Numbered from the stretch's first letter, positions 1 to 6,424 are shown. The stretch: 6,501 nucleotides of DNA from an uncultured Flavobacteriales bacterium (GCA_937925525.1 CALALS010000217.1:1-6501); one strand, 5' to 3'. Notes: generated by a model from the letters alone, not told the origin. Numbers and translations are program-made.

Positions 1-6
1 GCTAAT

Positions 7-37
7 TTTCATATTAACGTGTAATTAGTTATTATTG
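7..37 (+). promoter_or_regulatory. Likely Bacteroidota-type promoter of the OmpA/TPR lipoprotein gene
   Basis: A -7-like box TATTATTG (30-37) matches TAnnTTTG at 7 of 8 positions. A TTTC (7-10) lies 19 bases upstream, where the -33 TTTG/TTG element is expected. Transcription would start near base 44, giving a leader of about 26 bases that is A-rich before the ATG at 70. The same TATTATTGC string precedes the second small lipoprotein gene. This is pattern matching only. Confidence 0.45.
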
Positions 38-69
38 CAACCAAATAGCTGAAAAAAACAACAATAAAC

Positions 70-1791
70 ATGAAAAAGAATATCAATATTGCCTTAGCTG
101 TTATAGTGTCAGCAACTTTAGTTAGCTGTAACGCTCTAAAGAAAATGGCTAAAAGAATGGATGAGGTAAAATATGAAGTTACGCCTAATCCAATGGAAAT
201 GCACGGAGAACAGATAGAAATTACTGTTTCTGGTAGTTTTCCTGAAAAATATTTCCACAAAAAAGTTCATGGGGTTATTACACCTATATTAAAATATGAT
301 GGAGGCGAAGAAAAGTTTGCTTCTTTTGCTCTTAAAGGAGAAGCTTCAGAAGCTGAAGGAACAGTTATAAAGTATGAAGCTGGTGGTAAATTCACACACA
401 CTGCAAAAATTCCTTATAAAGAGGGAATGGATGTAGCTACTTTAGATTTATCATTAGAAGGTTCCTATAAAAAGAAAACAAAAGTTTTTGACCCAGTTAA
501 AGTGGCAGACGGTACTGTTATCACTCCAAGATTAGTAAGAAGCGATGACAAACCAATTTTAGGGAAAGACGAGTTTAAGCCAAAACATCCTAAAAGTATT
601 TTTGCTGACATTAATTATATTGTGAATACAACGTCACCAGTTAGTGGAGATCTTAATAAAGATGATATTAAGAGTTTAAAAAGTAAAGTAAAAGAGTTAA
701 CTAAGAACCCTAAAATTGTTTTTACACAGGTTTATACAGAAGCTTATGCTTCACCTGAAGGTGAGCTTTCTAAAAACGACAACTTAGCTAATGAAAGAGC
801 TGAGCATGGTGGCAAAACAATAGGTGGTTACCTTAAGTCAGCTAAAATTGAAGCGGCTAAGGCTCCTGAGTTTTATGTTGGTAAAGGAAAAGGTGAAGAT
901 TGGGATGGTTTCAAAAAATTAATGACTGCCTCTGAAATTAAAGATAAGGAACTTATTTTAAGAGTTCTTGAAATGTACACTGACCTTACGAAGAGAGAAG
1001 AAGAAATTAAAAATATGGCTGCAACTTACCAAGAAGTAGCTAAAAAGATTCTTCCTGAGCTAAGAAGATCTGAAAACTGGGTGAAATATGATAGCTTAAG
1101 TAGAACTAATGAGGAGATAAAAGCTCTTTTAGGCTCTGATTATAAAAAACTTGCTGCAGAAGAAATTCTTTACGCAGCAACTTTAACAAATGACTTAGGA
1201 GAAAAAGAAGCGATTTACAAAAAGTTTGTGGATGCTTATCCTAATGACTGGAGAGGACCAAACAACATTGGTTATATCCATGTTATGAAAAACAGCTTAG
1301 GAACAGCTAAATCTGAGTTTGAAAAAGCCGATAAATTAAAAGCAAGCAATCCAATTGTTATGAATAACATGGGAGTTATTGCCAGATTAAATGGTGACTT
1401 GGAAAAAGCTATGGAGTACTACAATAAAGCATCAGGCGCTGGCTCAGAAGTTAATCACAACAAAGGAATAGTTAACATCATTCAAGGAAATTATGCTGAT
1501 GCAGTTTCTAACTTTGGTGGAACTAGCTCATTCAACGGAGCTTTAGCTCAAACACTTAACGGAAACCCTGACGGTGCAGCTAAAACTATTGATAACTCTG
1601 ATGCTAAAGATGATGCAGATGCATACTACTTAAAAGCTATTGTTGGCGCTAGAACTTCAAACAAAGATATGCTTGTTAACAATCTTAAAACAGCGATAAG
1701 CAAAGACAGCAAATTCAAAGAAAAAGCTAAAAGAGACGCTGAATTCATTAAATATAGAAGCGATTCAGAGTTTCAGGCAGCTACAAACTAA
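70..1791 (+). CDS. Lipoprotein with OmpA-like segment and TPR repeats
   Basis: This 573-residue protein is probably anchored in the outer membrane by an N-terminal lipid. Residues 1-20 form a lipoprotein signal peptide: M-K-K-N, a hydrophobic stretch, then lipobox L17-V-S-C20. Residues ~21-160 look beta-rich and match no domain I recognise. Residues ~175-260 resemble an OmpA C-terminal domain: Y226-A-S-P-E-G231 is followed by N236-x2-L239-A-x2-R243-A244, close to the NxxLSxxRA peptidoglycan-binding motif of the family. A charged helical region (~280-375) leads into about three TPR-like units (~378-490), seen as N-N-I-G-Y, A-K-S-E-F-E-K-A, N-N-M-G-V and A-M-E-Y-Y-N-K-A. A role tethering the envelope to peptidoglycan, or scaffolding other envelope proteins, is inference. 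The ATG at 70 is chosen because the signal peptide begins there. The gene stands alone, with its own promoter and terminator. OmpA/TPR lipoproteins are common in Bacteroidota, but I cannot name an orthologue. Confidence 0.85.
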   Translation: MKKNINIALAVIVSATLVSCNALKKMAKRMDEVKYEVTPNPMEMHGEQIEITVSGSFPEKYFHKKVHGVITPILKYDGGEEKFASFALKGEASEAEGTVIKYEAGGKFTHTAKIPYKEGMDVATLDLSLEGSYKKKTKVFDPVKVADGTVITPRLVRSDDKPILGKDEFKPKHPKSIFADINYIVNTTSPVSGDLNKDDIKSLKSKVKELTKNPKIVFTQVYTEAYASPEGELSKNDNLANERAEHGGKTIGGYLKSAKIEAAKAPEFYVGKGKGEDWDGFKKLMTASEIKDKELILRVLEMYTDLTKREEEIKNMAATYQEVAKKILPELRRSENWVKYDSLSRTNEEIKALLGSDYKKLAAEEILYAATLTNDLGEKEAIYKKFVDAYPNDWRGPNNIGYIHVMKNSLGTAKSEFEKADKLKASNPIVMNNMGVIARLNGDLEKAMEYYNKASGAGSEVNHNKGIVNIIQGNYADAVSNFGGTSSFNGALAQTLNGNPDGAAKTIDNSDAKDDADAYYLKAIVGARTSNKDMLVNNLKTAISKDSKFKEKAKRDAEFIKYRSDSEFQAATN

Positions 1792-1814
1792 TTGATTTCT
1801 TTTAGGAATCTTAT

Positions 1815-1843
1815 AAAGGCTAATCATTTGATTAGCCTTTTTT
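1815..1843 (+). terminator. Rho-independent terminator of the OmpA/TPR lipoprotein gene
   Basis: AAAGGCTAATCA (1815-1826) and TGATTAGCCTTT (1829-1840) are perfect reverse complements of 12 bases around a two-base centre. In practice this is about 11 paired bases with a four-base loop, running into six Ts (1838-1843). It sits 23 bases after the stop at 1789-1791. Confidence 0.9.
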
Positions 1844-1855
1844 AATAAAAAGAAG

Positions 1856-1863
1856 TAAACTTG
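1856..1863 (+). promoter_or_regulatory. Weak candidate -7 box for the first small lipoprotein gene
   Basis: TAAACTTG matches TAnnTTTG at 7 of 8 positions and lies 21 bases before the ATG at 1885. No convincing -33 element is found at 17-21 bases upstream; that place is occupied by the preceding terminator. The strong terminator just upstream means this gene needs a promoter of its own, which is the main argument for the site. Confidence 0.25.
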
Positions 1864-1884
1864 CTAATAAATAAAGATTTTAAA

Positions 1885-2106
1885 ATGAAAAATTCAACTT
1901 TAATAACCACAGCTATTTTCATGTTTGTATTAGTATTAAGCTCTTGTAAAAAAGAATATACGTGTAAATGTACTTATGATGATGGCACTAACACCGGTGA
2001 AGCGGTTTACACATTAAAAGAAAAGAAAAAGGAAGTAACGGCAAGATGTGATGCGTATGAAGTAGCTGTAAACAGCACTACTACATGGGCTTGTGAGGTA
2101 CAGTAA
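1885..2106 (+). CDS. Small cysteine-patterned lipoprotein, copy 1 of 3
   Basis: A 73-residue lipoprotein of unrecognised function. Residues 1-20 are a hydrophobic signal peptide ending in lipobox L18-S-S-C21, so the mature protein would be only 53 residues on a lipid anchor. After C21 comes K-K-E-Y-T-C27-K-C29-T, an acidic/Gly turn (D32-D-G34), Y42-T-L-K, a Lys/Glu-rich helix-like stretch, then C55 and C70 three residues from the end. Four cysteines besides the lipidated one suggest two disulfides outside the cytoplasm, or a metal site; this is inference. The same pattern recurs in the next two genes, so they are paralogues. The ATG at 1885 is chosen over an in-frame TTG at 1861 because the longer form would put charged residues (N-K-D-F-K) ahead of the signal peptide and would overlap the candidate promoter. 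The upstream leader is A/T-rich with no Shine-Dalgarno sequence. No terminator is visible before the next gene, so read-through is possible. Confidence 0.8.
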   Translation: MKNSTLITTAIFMFVLVLSSCKKEYTCKCTYDDGTNTGEAVYTLKEKKKEVTARCDAYEVAVNSTTTWACEVQ

Positions 2107-2129
2107 GTTAACACATTTTCGTCCCTTCT

Positions 2130-2160
2130 TTTTTAAATACAATACAATTTTGTATTATTG
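2130..2160 (+). promoter_or_regulatory. Candidate promoter of the second small lipoprotein gene
   Basis: TATTATTG (2153-2160) matches TAnnTTTG at 7 of 8 positions and is identical to the box at 30-37. A T-run (TTTT, 2130-2133) lies 19 bases upstream as a poor -33 element. The box is partly inside an AT-only inverted repeat, AATACAA/TTGTATT (2141-2147 and 2150-2156), which could be an operator or chance. The ATG follows 25 bases after the box. Confidence 0.4.
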
Positions 2161-2185
2161 CCTAACAACTAAAAAAAATAAAAAA

Positions 2186-2413
2186 ATGAAAAAACTATTT
2201 ATTATTGCAACAGGAGCGATGTTTGTTTTAGCATTGTCTTCATGTAAAAAGGACTATGAGTGTGAATGCACAGATAGCGGAATTACTTATACTTATACTT
2301 TAAAAGAAAGCAAGAAGGCAGCAGCTTATGCTGCTTGTGAAGGAAAGGGAATAGGTTCAATAGAGTCGAATGGACAAACAATACCAAACGACAACAATTG
2401 TAAAATAAAATAG
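2186..2413 (+). CDS. Small cysteine-patterned lipoprotein, copy 2 of 3
   Basis: A 75-residue lipoprotein, paralogous to its neighbours. The signal peptide (M-K-K-L-F, hydrophobic core) ends at L17-S-S-C20. The mature part runs K-K-D-Y-E-C26-E-C28-T-D-S-G32, then Y35-T-Y-T-L-K-E, an Ala/Lys-rich segment, C51, a Gly/Asn-rich loop (about 53-71) longer than in the other copies, and C72 three residues from the end. The acidic residue at +3 after the lipidated Cys (C-K-K-D) faintly recalls the K-(D/E)2 surface-export signal described for Bacteroidota lipoproteins, but the match is incomplete and location is uncertain. The ATG at 2186 is chosen because the signal peptide starts there and an A-rich leader precedes it. 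An in-frame GTG at 2093 would overlap copy 1 and add 31 residues unlike a signal peptide. Function unknown. Confidence 0.82.
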   Translation: MKKLFIIATGAMFVLALSSCKKDYECECTDSGITYTYTLKESKKAAAYAACEGKGIGSIESNGQTIPNDNNCKIK

Positions 2414-2430
2414 CTAGTATTATTTTAATT

Positions 2431-2456
2431 AAGCCAGCTTTTAGCTGGCTTTTTTT
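2431..2456 (+). terminator. Rho-independent terminator after small lipoprotein copy 2
   Basis: AGCCAGCT (2432-2439) pairs perfectly with AGCTGGCT (2443-2450) around a TTT loop; A2431 and T2451 extend the stem by one pair. A run of seven Ts (2450-2456) follows. It lies 17 bases after the stop codon of copy 2, and its T-run merges into the promoter region of copy 3. Confidence 0.9.
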
Positions 2457-2480
2457 GTTTTAAATAATTCCGTTACTTTG
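2454..2480 (+). promoter_or_regulatory. Candidate promoter of the third small lipoprotein gene
   Basis: TTACTTTG (2473-2480), followed by CAC, matches TAnnTTTG at 7 of 8 positions. A TTTG at 2454-2457 is a good -33 element by sequence but sits 15 bases upstream, shorter than the usual 19 or so. It lies in the T-run of the preceding terminator. The ATG at 2498 would follow a leader of only about a dozen bases. Confidence 0.45.
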
Positions 2481-2497
2481 CACTTTAAAATTTTTCT

Positions 2498-2734
2498 ATG
2501 TTAAAAGGGCTTTCAATTACTCTTATCATAATATCATCTGTTTTCTTCTCTTCATGTAAAAAGAATTACACATGTGATTGTACATGGACAGATGGAGGAG
2601 CAAGTTATTCGAGAAGTCTTGAGATTAAAGCAACTAAAAAGAAAGCCAAGGAAGAGTGTAATGCAGAACAGGAAAAGTTTGTTCGAAATGCTAATAAAGA
2701 AAAAATTTACTGGCGTTGTATGCTAAACAAATAA
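2498..2734 (+). CDS. Small cysteine-patterned lipoprotein, copy 3 of 3
   Basis: A 78-residue lipoprotein. The signal peptide (M-L-K-G, then an Ile/Val/Phe-rich core) ends in F17-S-S-C20. The mature part is K-K-N-Y-T-C26-D-C28-T-W-T-D-G-G34, Y37-S-x-S-L-E, a strongly basic Lys/Glu segment (44-53), C54, a charged helix-like stretch, then W72-R-C74 four residues from the end. The cysteine arrangement is that of copies 1 and 2; W before the last Cys is shared with copy 1 (W68-A-C70). Sequence outside the pattern has diverged widely, so the duplication is old. The last 12 bases overlap the 3' end of the convergent methyltransferase gene. It has its own promoter after a terminator, so it is probably expressed separately from copy 2. 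Function unknown; structural (disulfide) or metal-binding roles are both open. Confidence 0.8.
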   Translation: MLKGLSITLIIISSVFFSSCKKNYTCDCTWTDGGASYSRSLEIKATKKKAKEECNAEQEKFVRNANKEKIYWRCMLNK

Positions 2735-3256
2735 GGCATTTCTGTAATGCCACAATACCACTCCTACACTTACCGAAATATTTAAGGAATGTTTTGTTCC
2801 TTCTTGAGGGATTTCAACAATTTCATCGCAGCAATTAATTACTTCTTGAGAAACACCTCCAACTTCGCTACCAAACACAAAAACAAATTTTTCATCCAAA
2901 CTAGGCTTAAAGTGATTAAGAAGTGTTTTTTTTGCCGCCTGCTCAATGCCTATAATTTTATAACCTTCTTTTTTTAACAACTCAATTAACTCTAATGGCG
3001 ATTTAGAGTATTCCCAACTCACCGATTCATCTGCGCCCAAAGCGGTTTTTCGAATGTCTCTGTGTGGCGGAGTGGGGGTGATTCCGCACAGGTATAGTTT
3101 TTCTACCAAAAAGGCATCACAAGACCTAAAAATAGAACCAACATTATTCATACTCCTCACATTATCTAATACTATTGCAATCGGAAGCTTTTTTATTTTT
3201 TGAAACTCTTCAACAGAAATTCTGTCTAACTCATCATTTCTTAACTTTCTGTTCAT
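2723..3256 (-). CDS. TrmH/SpoU-family RNA 2'-O-methyltransferase
   Basis: A 177-residue cytoplasmic SPOUT-class enzyme expected to transfer a methyl group from S-adenosylmethionine to a ribose 2'-OH in tRNA or rRNA. All three SpoU motifs are visible: motif 1, N38-V-G-S-I-F-R44-S-C-D-A; motif 2, F128-G-S-E131-V-G-G134; motif 3, I149-P-Q-E-G153 followed by S157-L-N-I-S161. These form the trefoil-knot cofactor site, and R44 is the expected catalytic arginine. The protein is the short SPOUT core without the flanking extensions of E. coli TrmH, so the RNA target cannot be named. The start at 3256 gives M-N-R-K-L-R-N-D-E-L, as typically begins this Bacteroidota subfamily. An upstream in-frame ATG at 3310 lies inside the gene's own -7 box and is rejected. 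An AAGGG (bases 3264-3268 on this strand) seven bases before the start is a rare Shine-Dalgarno-like sequence here. It is divergent from mutS and overlaps lipoprotein copy 3 tail to tail. Confidence 0.92.
   Translation of the reverse strand: MNRKLRNDELDRISVEEFQKIKKLPIAIVLDNVRSMNNVGSIFRSCDAFLVEKLYLCGITPTPPHRDIRKTALGADESVSWEYSKSPLELIELLKKEGYKIIGIEQAAKKTLLNHFKPSLDEKFVFVFGSEVGGVSQEVINCCDEIVEIPQEGTKHSLNISVSVGVVLWHYRNALFV
2735..2751 (-). terminator. Possible weak terminator hairpin at the convergent junction
   Basis: GGCATT (2735-2740) and AATGCC (2746-2751) form a six-base stem with a five-base loop, starting right after the stop codon of lipoprotein copy 3. Read on the - strand it is followed by the T-rich TTATTTGTTT and would end methyltransferase transcripts about at the stop codon. 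On the + strand no T-run follows. It lies inside methyltransferase coding sequence, so chance is a real possibility. Confidence 0.3.
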
Positions 3257-3273
3257 AATAAAACCCTTAAATA

Positions 3274-3305
3274 TTCGGTGGTTACTGCTTAGCTTTTTAA
3301 GTTTG
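3274..3305 (+). promoter_or_regulatory. mutS promoter with exact TAnnTTTG box
   Basis: TAAGTTTG (3298-3305) matches TAnnTTTG at every fixed position. TTCG (3274-3277) lies 20 bases upstream as an imperfect -33 element. Transcription would start near 3312, leaving a leader of only about 15 bases before the TTG start of mutS. The expected start point falls within the -7 box of the opposing promoter. Confidence 0.6.
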
Positions 3306-3307
3306 TG

Positions 3308-3315
3308 CAAAGTTA
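3308..3315 (-). promoter_or_regulatory. Methyltransferase promoter -7 box, exact TAnnTTTG
   Basis: On the - strand this reads TAACTTTG, followed by CAC, an exact match to TAnnTTTG. Transcription would begin near 3301, leaving about 45 bases before the ATG at 3256. The -33 region is poor: a TTTT at 3336-3333, only 17 bases away. It supports the shorter start of the methyltransferase, since the alternative start codon (3310-3308) lies within the box. Confidence 0.55.
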
Positions 3316-3326
3316 ACCTATTTTAA

Positions 3327-5936
3327 TTGGCTAAAAGTAAAACATCCGAAACTCCATTAATGAAGCAGTATAATGCCATCAAAGGAAAATACCCTGATGC
3401 ATTACTGCTTTTTAGAGTGGGAGATTTTTACGAAACCTTTGGAGCAGACGCCATAACAGCTTCTAAAATCTTAGGAATAACCCTAACAAAACGAAATAAC
3501 GGAGCTGCAGGAAAAACAGAGTTAGCAGGTTTTCCTCATCATGCTTTAGACACCTATCTTCCAAAATTAGTTAGAGCCGGTCAGCGAGTAGCTATTTGCG
3601 ACCAACTGGAAGACCCCAAAAAAACAAAGACAATTGTTAAAAGAGGGGTAACGGAATTAGTTACGCCCGGAGTTTCTTTAAACGATGAAGTTTTAGAACA
3701 AAAAACTAACAACTTTTTGGCGTGCATTCATTTTGAAAAAGATAAAGCAGGTATAGCTTTTATAGATATTTCAACCGGAGAATTTTTATTGGCCGAAGGT
3801 AGCTTTAACTATATCAACAAACTTATTCAGGGCTTTTCTCCTAGTGAAATTGTGTTTCAAAAAAAGCATAAAGAGTTATTTCAAAACCATTTTGGTAATA
3901 GCCATTACATCTACTTTTTAGATGAGTGGATGTTTACCAGTGAGTATGCTAATGAAACACTCTTAAAACACTTTCAAACCAAATCGTTAAAGGGATTTGG
4001 CGTAGAAGGAATGGACTTAGGAATAATAGCTGCCGGAGTGGTTTTACACTACCTTTCTGATACTCAGCACGACCAACTGAAGCATGTTTCCAAGCTTTCT
4101 AGAATTGAAGAAGATAGATATGTTTGGTTGGATAAGTTTACCGTAAGAAATCTGGAGTTACTTTATTCTCCGAATGAAAACGCTAAAACTCTTTTAGATG
4201 TAATTGACTTTACACTGTCTCCAATGGGAGGGAGATTGCTTAAAAGGTGGTTGACATTACCCCTTAAGTCTAAAGAAGAAATCACAAAAAGACTTAATAT
4301 AGTTGAAGAACTTTGTAGTGATGAAAACCTAAGGCAAAACATTGAAGAAGAATTAAATAGCATTGGTGATTTAGAGCGATTAATTTCAAAAGTCGCTGTT
4401 CAACGAGCTAATCCAAAAGAGGTTTATCACTTAAAAAATTCGTTAGAGATTTTATCAAACATCAAGTTAATTGGCGAAAAGTCTTCAAAAAGGGAATTAA
4501 AAAAACTAACCAGTCAAATTGACGACTGCAATTCTCCAAAACAACTAATTGAAAAGACCATTTTTAATGAAGCTCCAGCAGTAATCGGTAAAGGAAAAGT
4601 CATAAATAAAGGAGTTGATAAAGAATTAGATGAGCTAAGGAATCTGGCTAGCTCAGGGAAAGATTACCTTACTAACTTACAGAAAAGATTAACCGAAGAA
4701 ACAGGCATTTCAAGTTTAAAAATAGCCTTTAACAATGTGTTTGGTTATTATATTGAGGTTAGAAATACTCATAAAGAGAAAGTTCCTGAAGATTGGATTA
4801 GAAAGCAAACTCTTGCGAATGCAGAACGTTATATTACCGAAGAATTAAAAGAATACGAAACCAAAATATTAGGCGCAGAAGAAAAAATATTAGCCATAGA
4901 AAATAAAGTATTTAACGAGTTGGTTTTAGAACTTTCTAATTACCTTCTTCCAATTCAAAGAAATGCTTTCATCGTTGCTCAGCTAGATTGTTTTCAGTCG
5001 TTTGCCAATTGTGCCATAGAAAACAATTACACCAAGCCTGAATTTGTTACCGAAAATAAAATAGAAATAACGGAAGGACGGCATCCTGTCATTGAAAAAA
5101 CGCTGCCTATCGGGCAAGAATATATTTCCAATAATATTTATTTGGATGACACTACTCAGCAAATAATTATGATTACCGGCCCTAATATGGCAGGAAAATC
5201 AGCCTTGTTAAGGCAAACAGCCTTAATAGTTATTTTAGCTCAAATGGGAAGTTTTGTCCCTGCCAAAAAAGCACATTTAGGCATTACAGATAAAATATTT
5301 ACTAGAGTTGGAGCTTCAGATAATTTGTCAATGGGAGAATCTACTTTTATGGTAGAGATGAATGAAACAGCAAGCATTTTAAATAATCTTTCAAATAATA
5401 GCCTGGTATTATTAGATGAGATAGGCAGAGGAACATCCACTTATGATGGAATTTCCATTGCTTGGTCTATTGCTGAATACATGCATCAACATCCTAAGTT
5501 TAAAGCAAAAACGTTATTTGCCACCCACTATCATGAGTTAAATGAAATGGCAAAATCCTTTGAGCGAATAAAAAACTACAATGTATCGGTTAAAGAAATT
5601 GACGGTAAGATTTTGTTTTTAAGAAAGCTGGTGCCTGGAGGAAGTGAGCATAGTTTTGGAATACAGGTGGCTAAAATGGCGGGAATACCAAAGTCAGTAG
5701 TGAATAAAGCCAATGAAGTATTAAAAAAGCTGGAAAGTTCTCATGTAGATGAAAAGACAAAAGCAGTAGTAAATGAAATTACAAACGACAATTTTCAGTT
5801 GAGCTTTTTTCAATTAGATGATCCTGTTTTAGAACAAATCAAAGAAGATATTTTAGCGATTGACATTAATACACTTACACCTGTTGAAGCATTGATGAAG
5901 CTGAATGAGATTAAGAAATTAGTTGGAGGGAAGTAA
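3327..5936 (+). CDS. mutS: DNA mismatch repair protein MutS
   Basis: MutS, 869 residues, the usual size. It recognises base mismatches and small loops after replication and, on ATP binding, becomes a sliding clamp that recruits MutL. The mismatch-recognition domain (~7-120) carries the F34-Y-E36 motif, whose Phe wedges into the mismatch. A connector (~125-250) and the lever/clamp helices (~265-570, with F-G-Y-Y-I-E-V) follow. The ATPase domain has Walker A G618-P-N-M-A-G-K624-S625, Walker B ending D697-E698, the signature-like S-T-Y-D-G708, and the switch H734-Y-H736. Near the C-terminus Q824-L-S-F-F828 fits a beta-clamp-binding motif. All key residues are present, so the protein should be active. 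The start is TTG at 3327: an in-frame TAA (3324-3326) abuts it, and the next start, ATG at 3360 (M12), would cut into the conserved T-P-L-M-K-Q-Y. No mutL is in the window. The 3' end is five bases from the convergent thioesterase gene, with no clear terminator between. Confidence 0.98.
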   Translation: MAKSKTSETPLMKQYNAIKGKYPDALLLFRVGDFYETFGADAITASKILGITLTKRNNGAAGKTELAGFPHHALDTYLPKLVRAGQRVAICDQLEDPKKTKTIVKRGVTELVTPGVSLNDEVLEQKTNNFLACIHFEKDKAGIAFIDISTGEFLLAEGSFNYINKLIQGFSPSEIVFQKKHKELFQNHFGNSHYIYFLDEWMFTSEYANETLLKHFQTKSLKGFGVEGMDLGIIAAGVVLHYLSDTQHDQLKHVSKLSRIEEDRYVWLDKFTVRNLELLYSPNENAKTLLDVIDFTLSPMGGRLLKRWLTLPLKSKEEITKRLNIVEELCSDENLRQNIEEELNSIGDLERLISKVAVQRANPKEVYHLKNSLEILSNIKLIGEKSSKRELKKLTSQIDDCNSPKQLIEKTIFNEAPAVIGKGKVINKGVDKELDELRNLASSGKDYLTNLQKRLTEETGISSLKIAFNNVFGYYIEVRNTHKEKVPEDWIRKQTLANAERYITEELKEYETKILGAEEKILAIENKVFNELVLELSNYLLPIQRNAFIVAQLDCFQSFANCAIENNYTKPEFVTENKIEITEGRHPVIEKTLPIGQEYISNNIYLDDTTQQIIMITGPNMAGKSALLRQTALIVILAQMGSFVPAKKAHLGITDKIFTRVGASDNLSMGESTFMVEMNETASILNNLSNNSLVLLDEIGRGTSTYDGISIAWSIAEYMHQHPKFKAKTLFATHYHELNEMAKSFERIKNYNVSVKEIDGKILFLRKLVPGGSEHSFGIQVAKMAGIPKSVVNKANEVLKKLESSHVDEKTKAVVNEITNDNFQLSFFQLDDPVLEQIKEDILAIDINTLTPVEALMKLNEIKKLVGGK

Positions 5937-5941
5937 GCAGG

Positions 5942-6424
5942 CTATTCTTCTGTAGAATCAAAGAAAGGGCTCATTTCATTATTAATTTGTTCTCTAAGAC
6001 TGTTTAGTTTTTGTGCGTATTCTTCAAGCTTTTTTTCTTTTTCTGTTTGCGGAATCCATTCTTTTACCTTTTGTGGTTTACCATTTTCATCTACCGAAAC
6101 AAATACAATTACGCAATGTGTTTTCTTCTCAAATTTTTGCTGCGAAAAATCTCTTGAAAAAACATCAACAGCAATGTGAATGCTGGAATTTCCGGTATAA
6201 ATTACGTAGGCGTCTATTCTAATTACTTCACCAATATTAATAGGTTTGTAAAAACGAATCCCTCCAACATATACGGTTACACAATATGTTTCAGCCCATG
6301 TTCTGGCACAAGTATAGGCCGTTTGGTCAATCCATTTCATTACCACTCCTCCGTGCACTTTACCACCAAAGTTTACGTCCGAAGGTTCGCTAATAAATTG
6401 AAAGGATATTTTATTGCCAGCCAT
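5942..6424 (-). CDS. Hotdog-fold acyl-CoA thioesterase (YciA/BACH type)
   Basis: A 160-residue cytoplasmic acyl-CoA thioesterase, expected to hydrolyse acyl-CoA to free fatty acid and CoA. The single hotdog domain (~1-118) shows N18-F-G-G-K-V-H24-G-G-V-V-M-K-W-I-D33-Q, the conserved active-site segment of the acyl-CoA hydrolase family with the catalytic acid D33 in the central helix. Next come F-Y-K-P-I-x-I-G-E and T-G-N-S-S-I, typical of the third and fourth strands. Residues ~125-160 form a Lys/Glu/Gln-rich tail, likely a helix or short coiled coil, of unclear role. Chain-length preference cannot be read from sequence. The ATG at 6424-6422 overlaps the stop of the upstream gene by one base (TAATG), so the two are probably cotranscribed and translationally coupled. 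No promoter is seen directly upstream. It converges on mutS, five bases apart. Confidence 0.9.
   Translation of the reverse strand: MAGNKISFQFISEPSDVNFGGKVHGGVVMKWIDQTAYTCARTWAETYCVTVYVGGIRFYKPINIGEVIRIDAYVIYTGNSSIHIAVDVFSRDFSQQKFEKKTHCVIVFVSVDENGKPQKVKEWIPQTEKEKKLEEYAQKLNSLREQINNEMSPFFDSTEE

Noticed and set aside
9..260. Open frame of 83 codons on the - strand opposite the start of the OmpA/TPR lipoprotein gene
   Set aside because: It is antisense to a clear signal peptide and promoter, and the encoded Phe/Ile-rich sequence is what the complement of an AT-rich gene gives by chance.
1861..1884. TTG start for small lipoprotein copy 1
   Set aside because: It adds charged residues before the signal peptide and overlaps the candidate -7 box; the ATG at 1885 gives a normal lipoprotein N-terminus.
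2141..2156. AATACAA/TTGTATT inverted repeat as a terminator between copies 1 and 2
   Set aside because: The stem is seven nearly all A/T pairs with a two-base centre and no T-run follows; it is too weak for a terminator and overlaps a promoter box.
2093..2185. GTG start for small lipoprotein copy 2
   Set aside because: It would overlap the end of copy 1 and put 31 unrelated residues before a perfect signal peptide that starts at 2186.
2789..2977. Open frame on the + strand inside the methyltransferase gene
   Set aside because: Antisense to the conserved SpoU motifs; no family resemblance.
3257..3310. Longer methyltransferase starting at 3310
   Set aside because: The start codon falls inside the exact -7 box of the gene's own promoter, and the added 18 residues are not part of the family's usual N-terminus.
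4163..4363. Open frame on the - strand inside mutS
   Set aside because: Antisense shadow of the MutS core domain.
5240..5440. Open frame on the - strand inside mutS
   Set aside because: Antisense shadow of the MutS ATPase domain between Walker A and Walker B.
5944..5958. ATTCT/AGAAT hairpin at the mutS/thioesterase junction as a shared terminator
   Set aside because: Only five mostly A/T pairs, inside thioesterase coding sequence, with no T-run on either strand.
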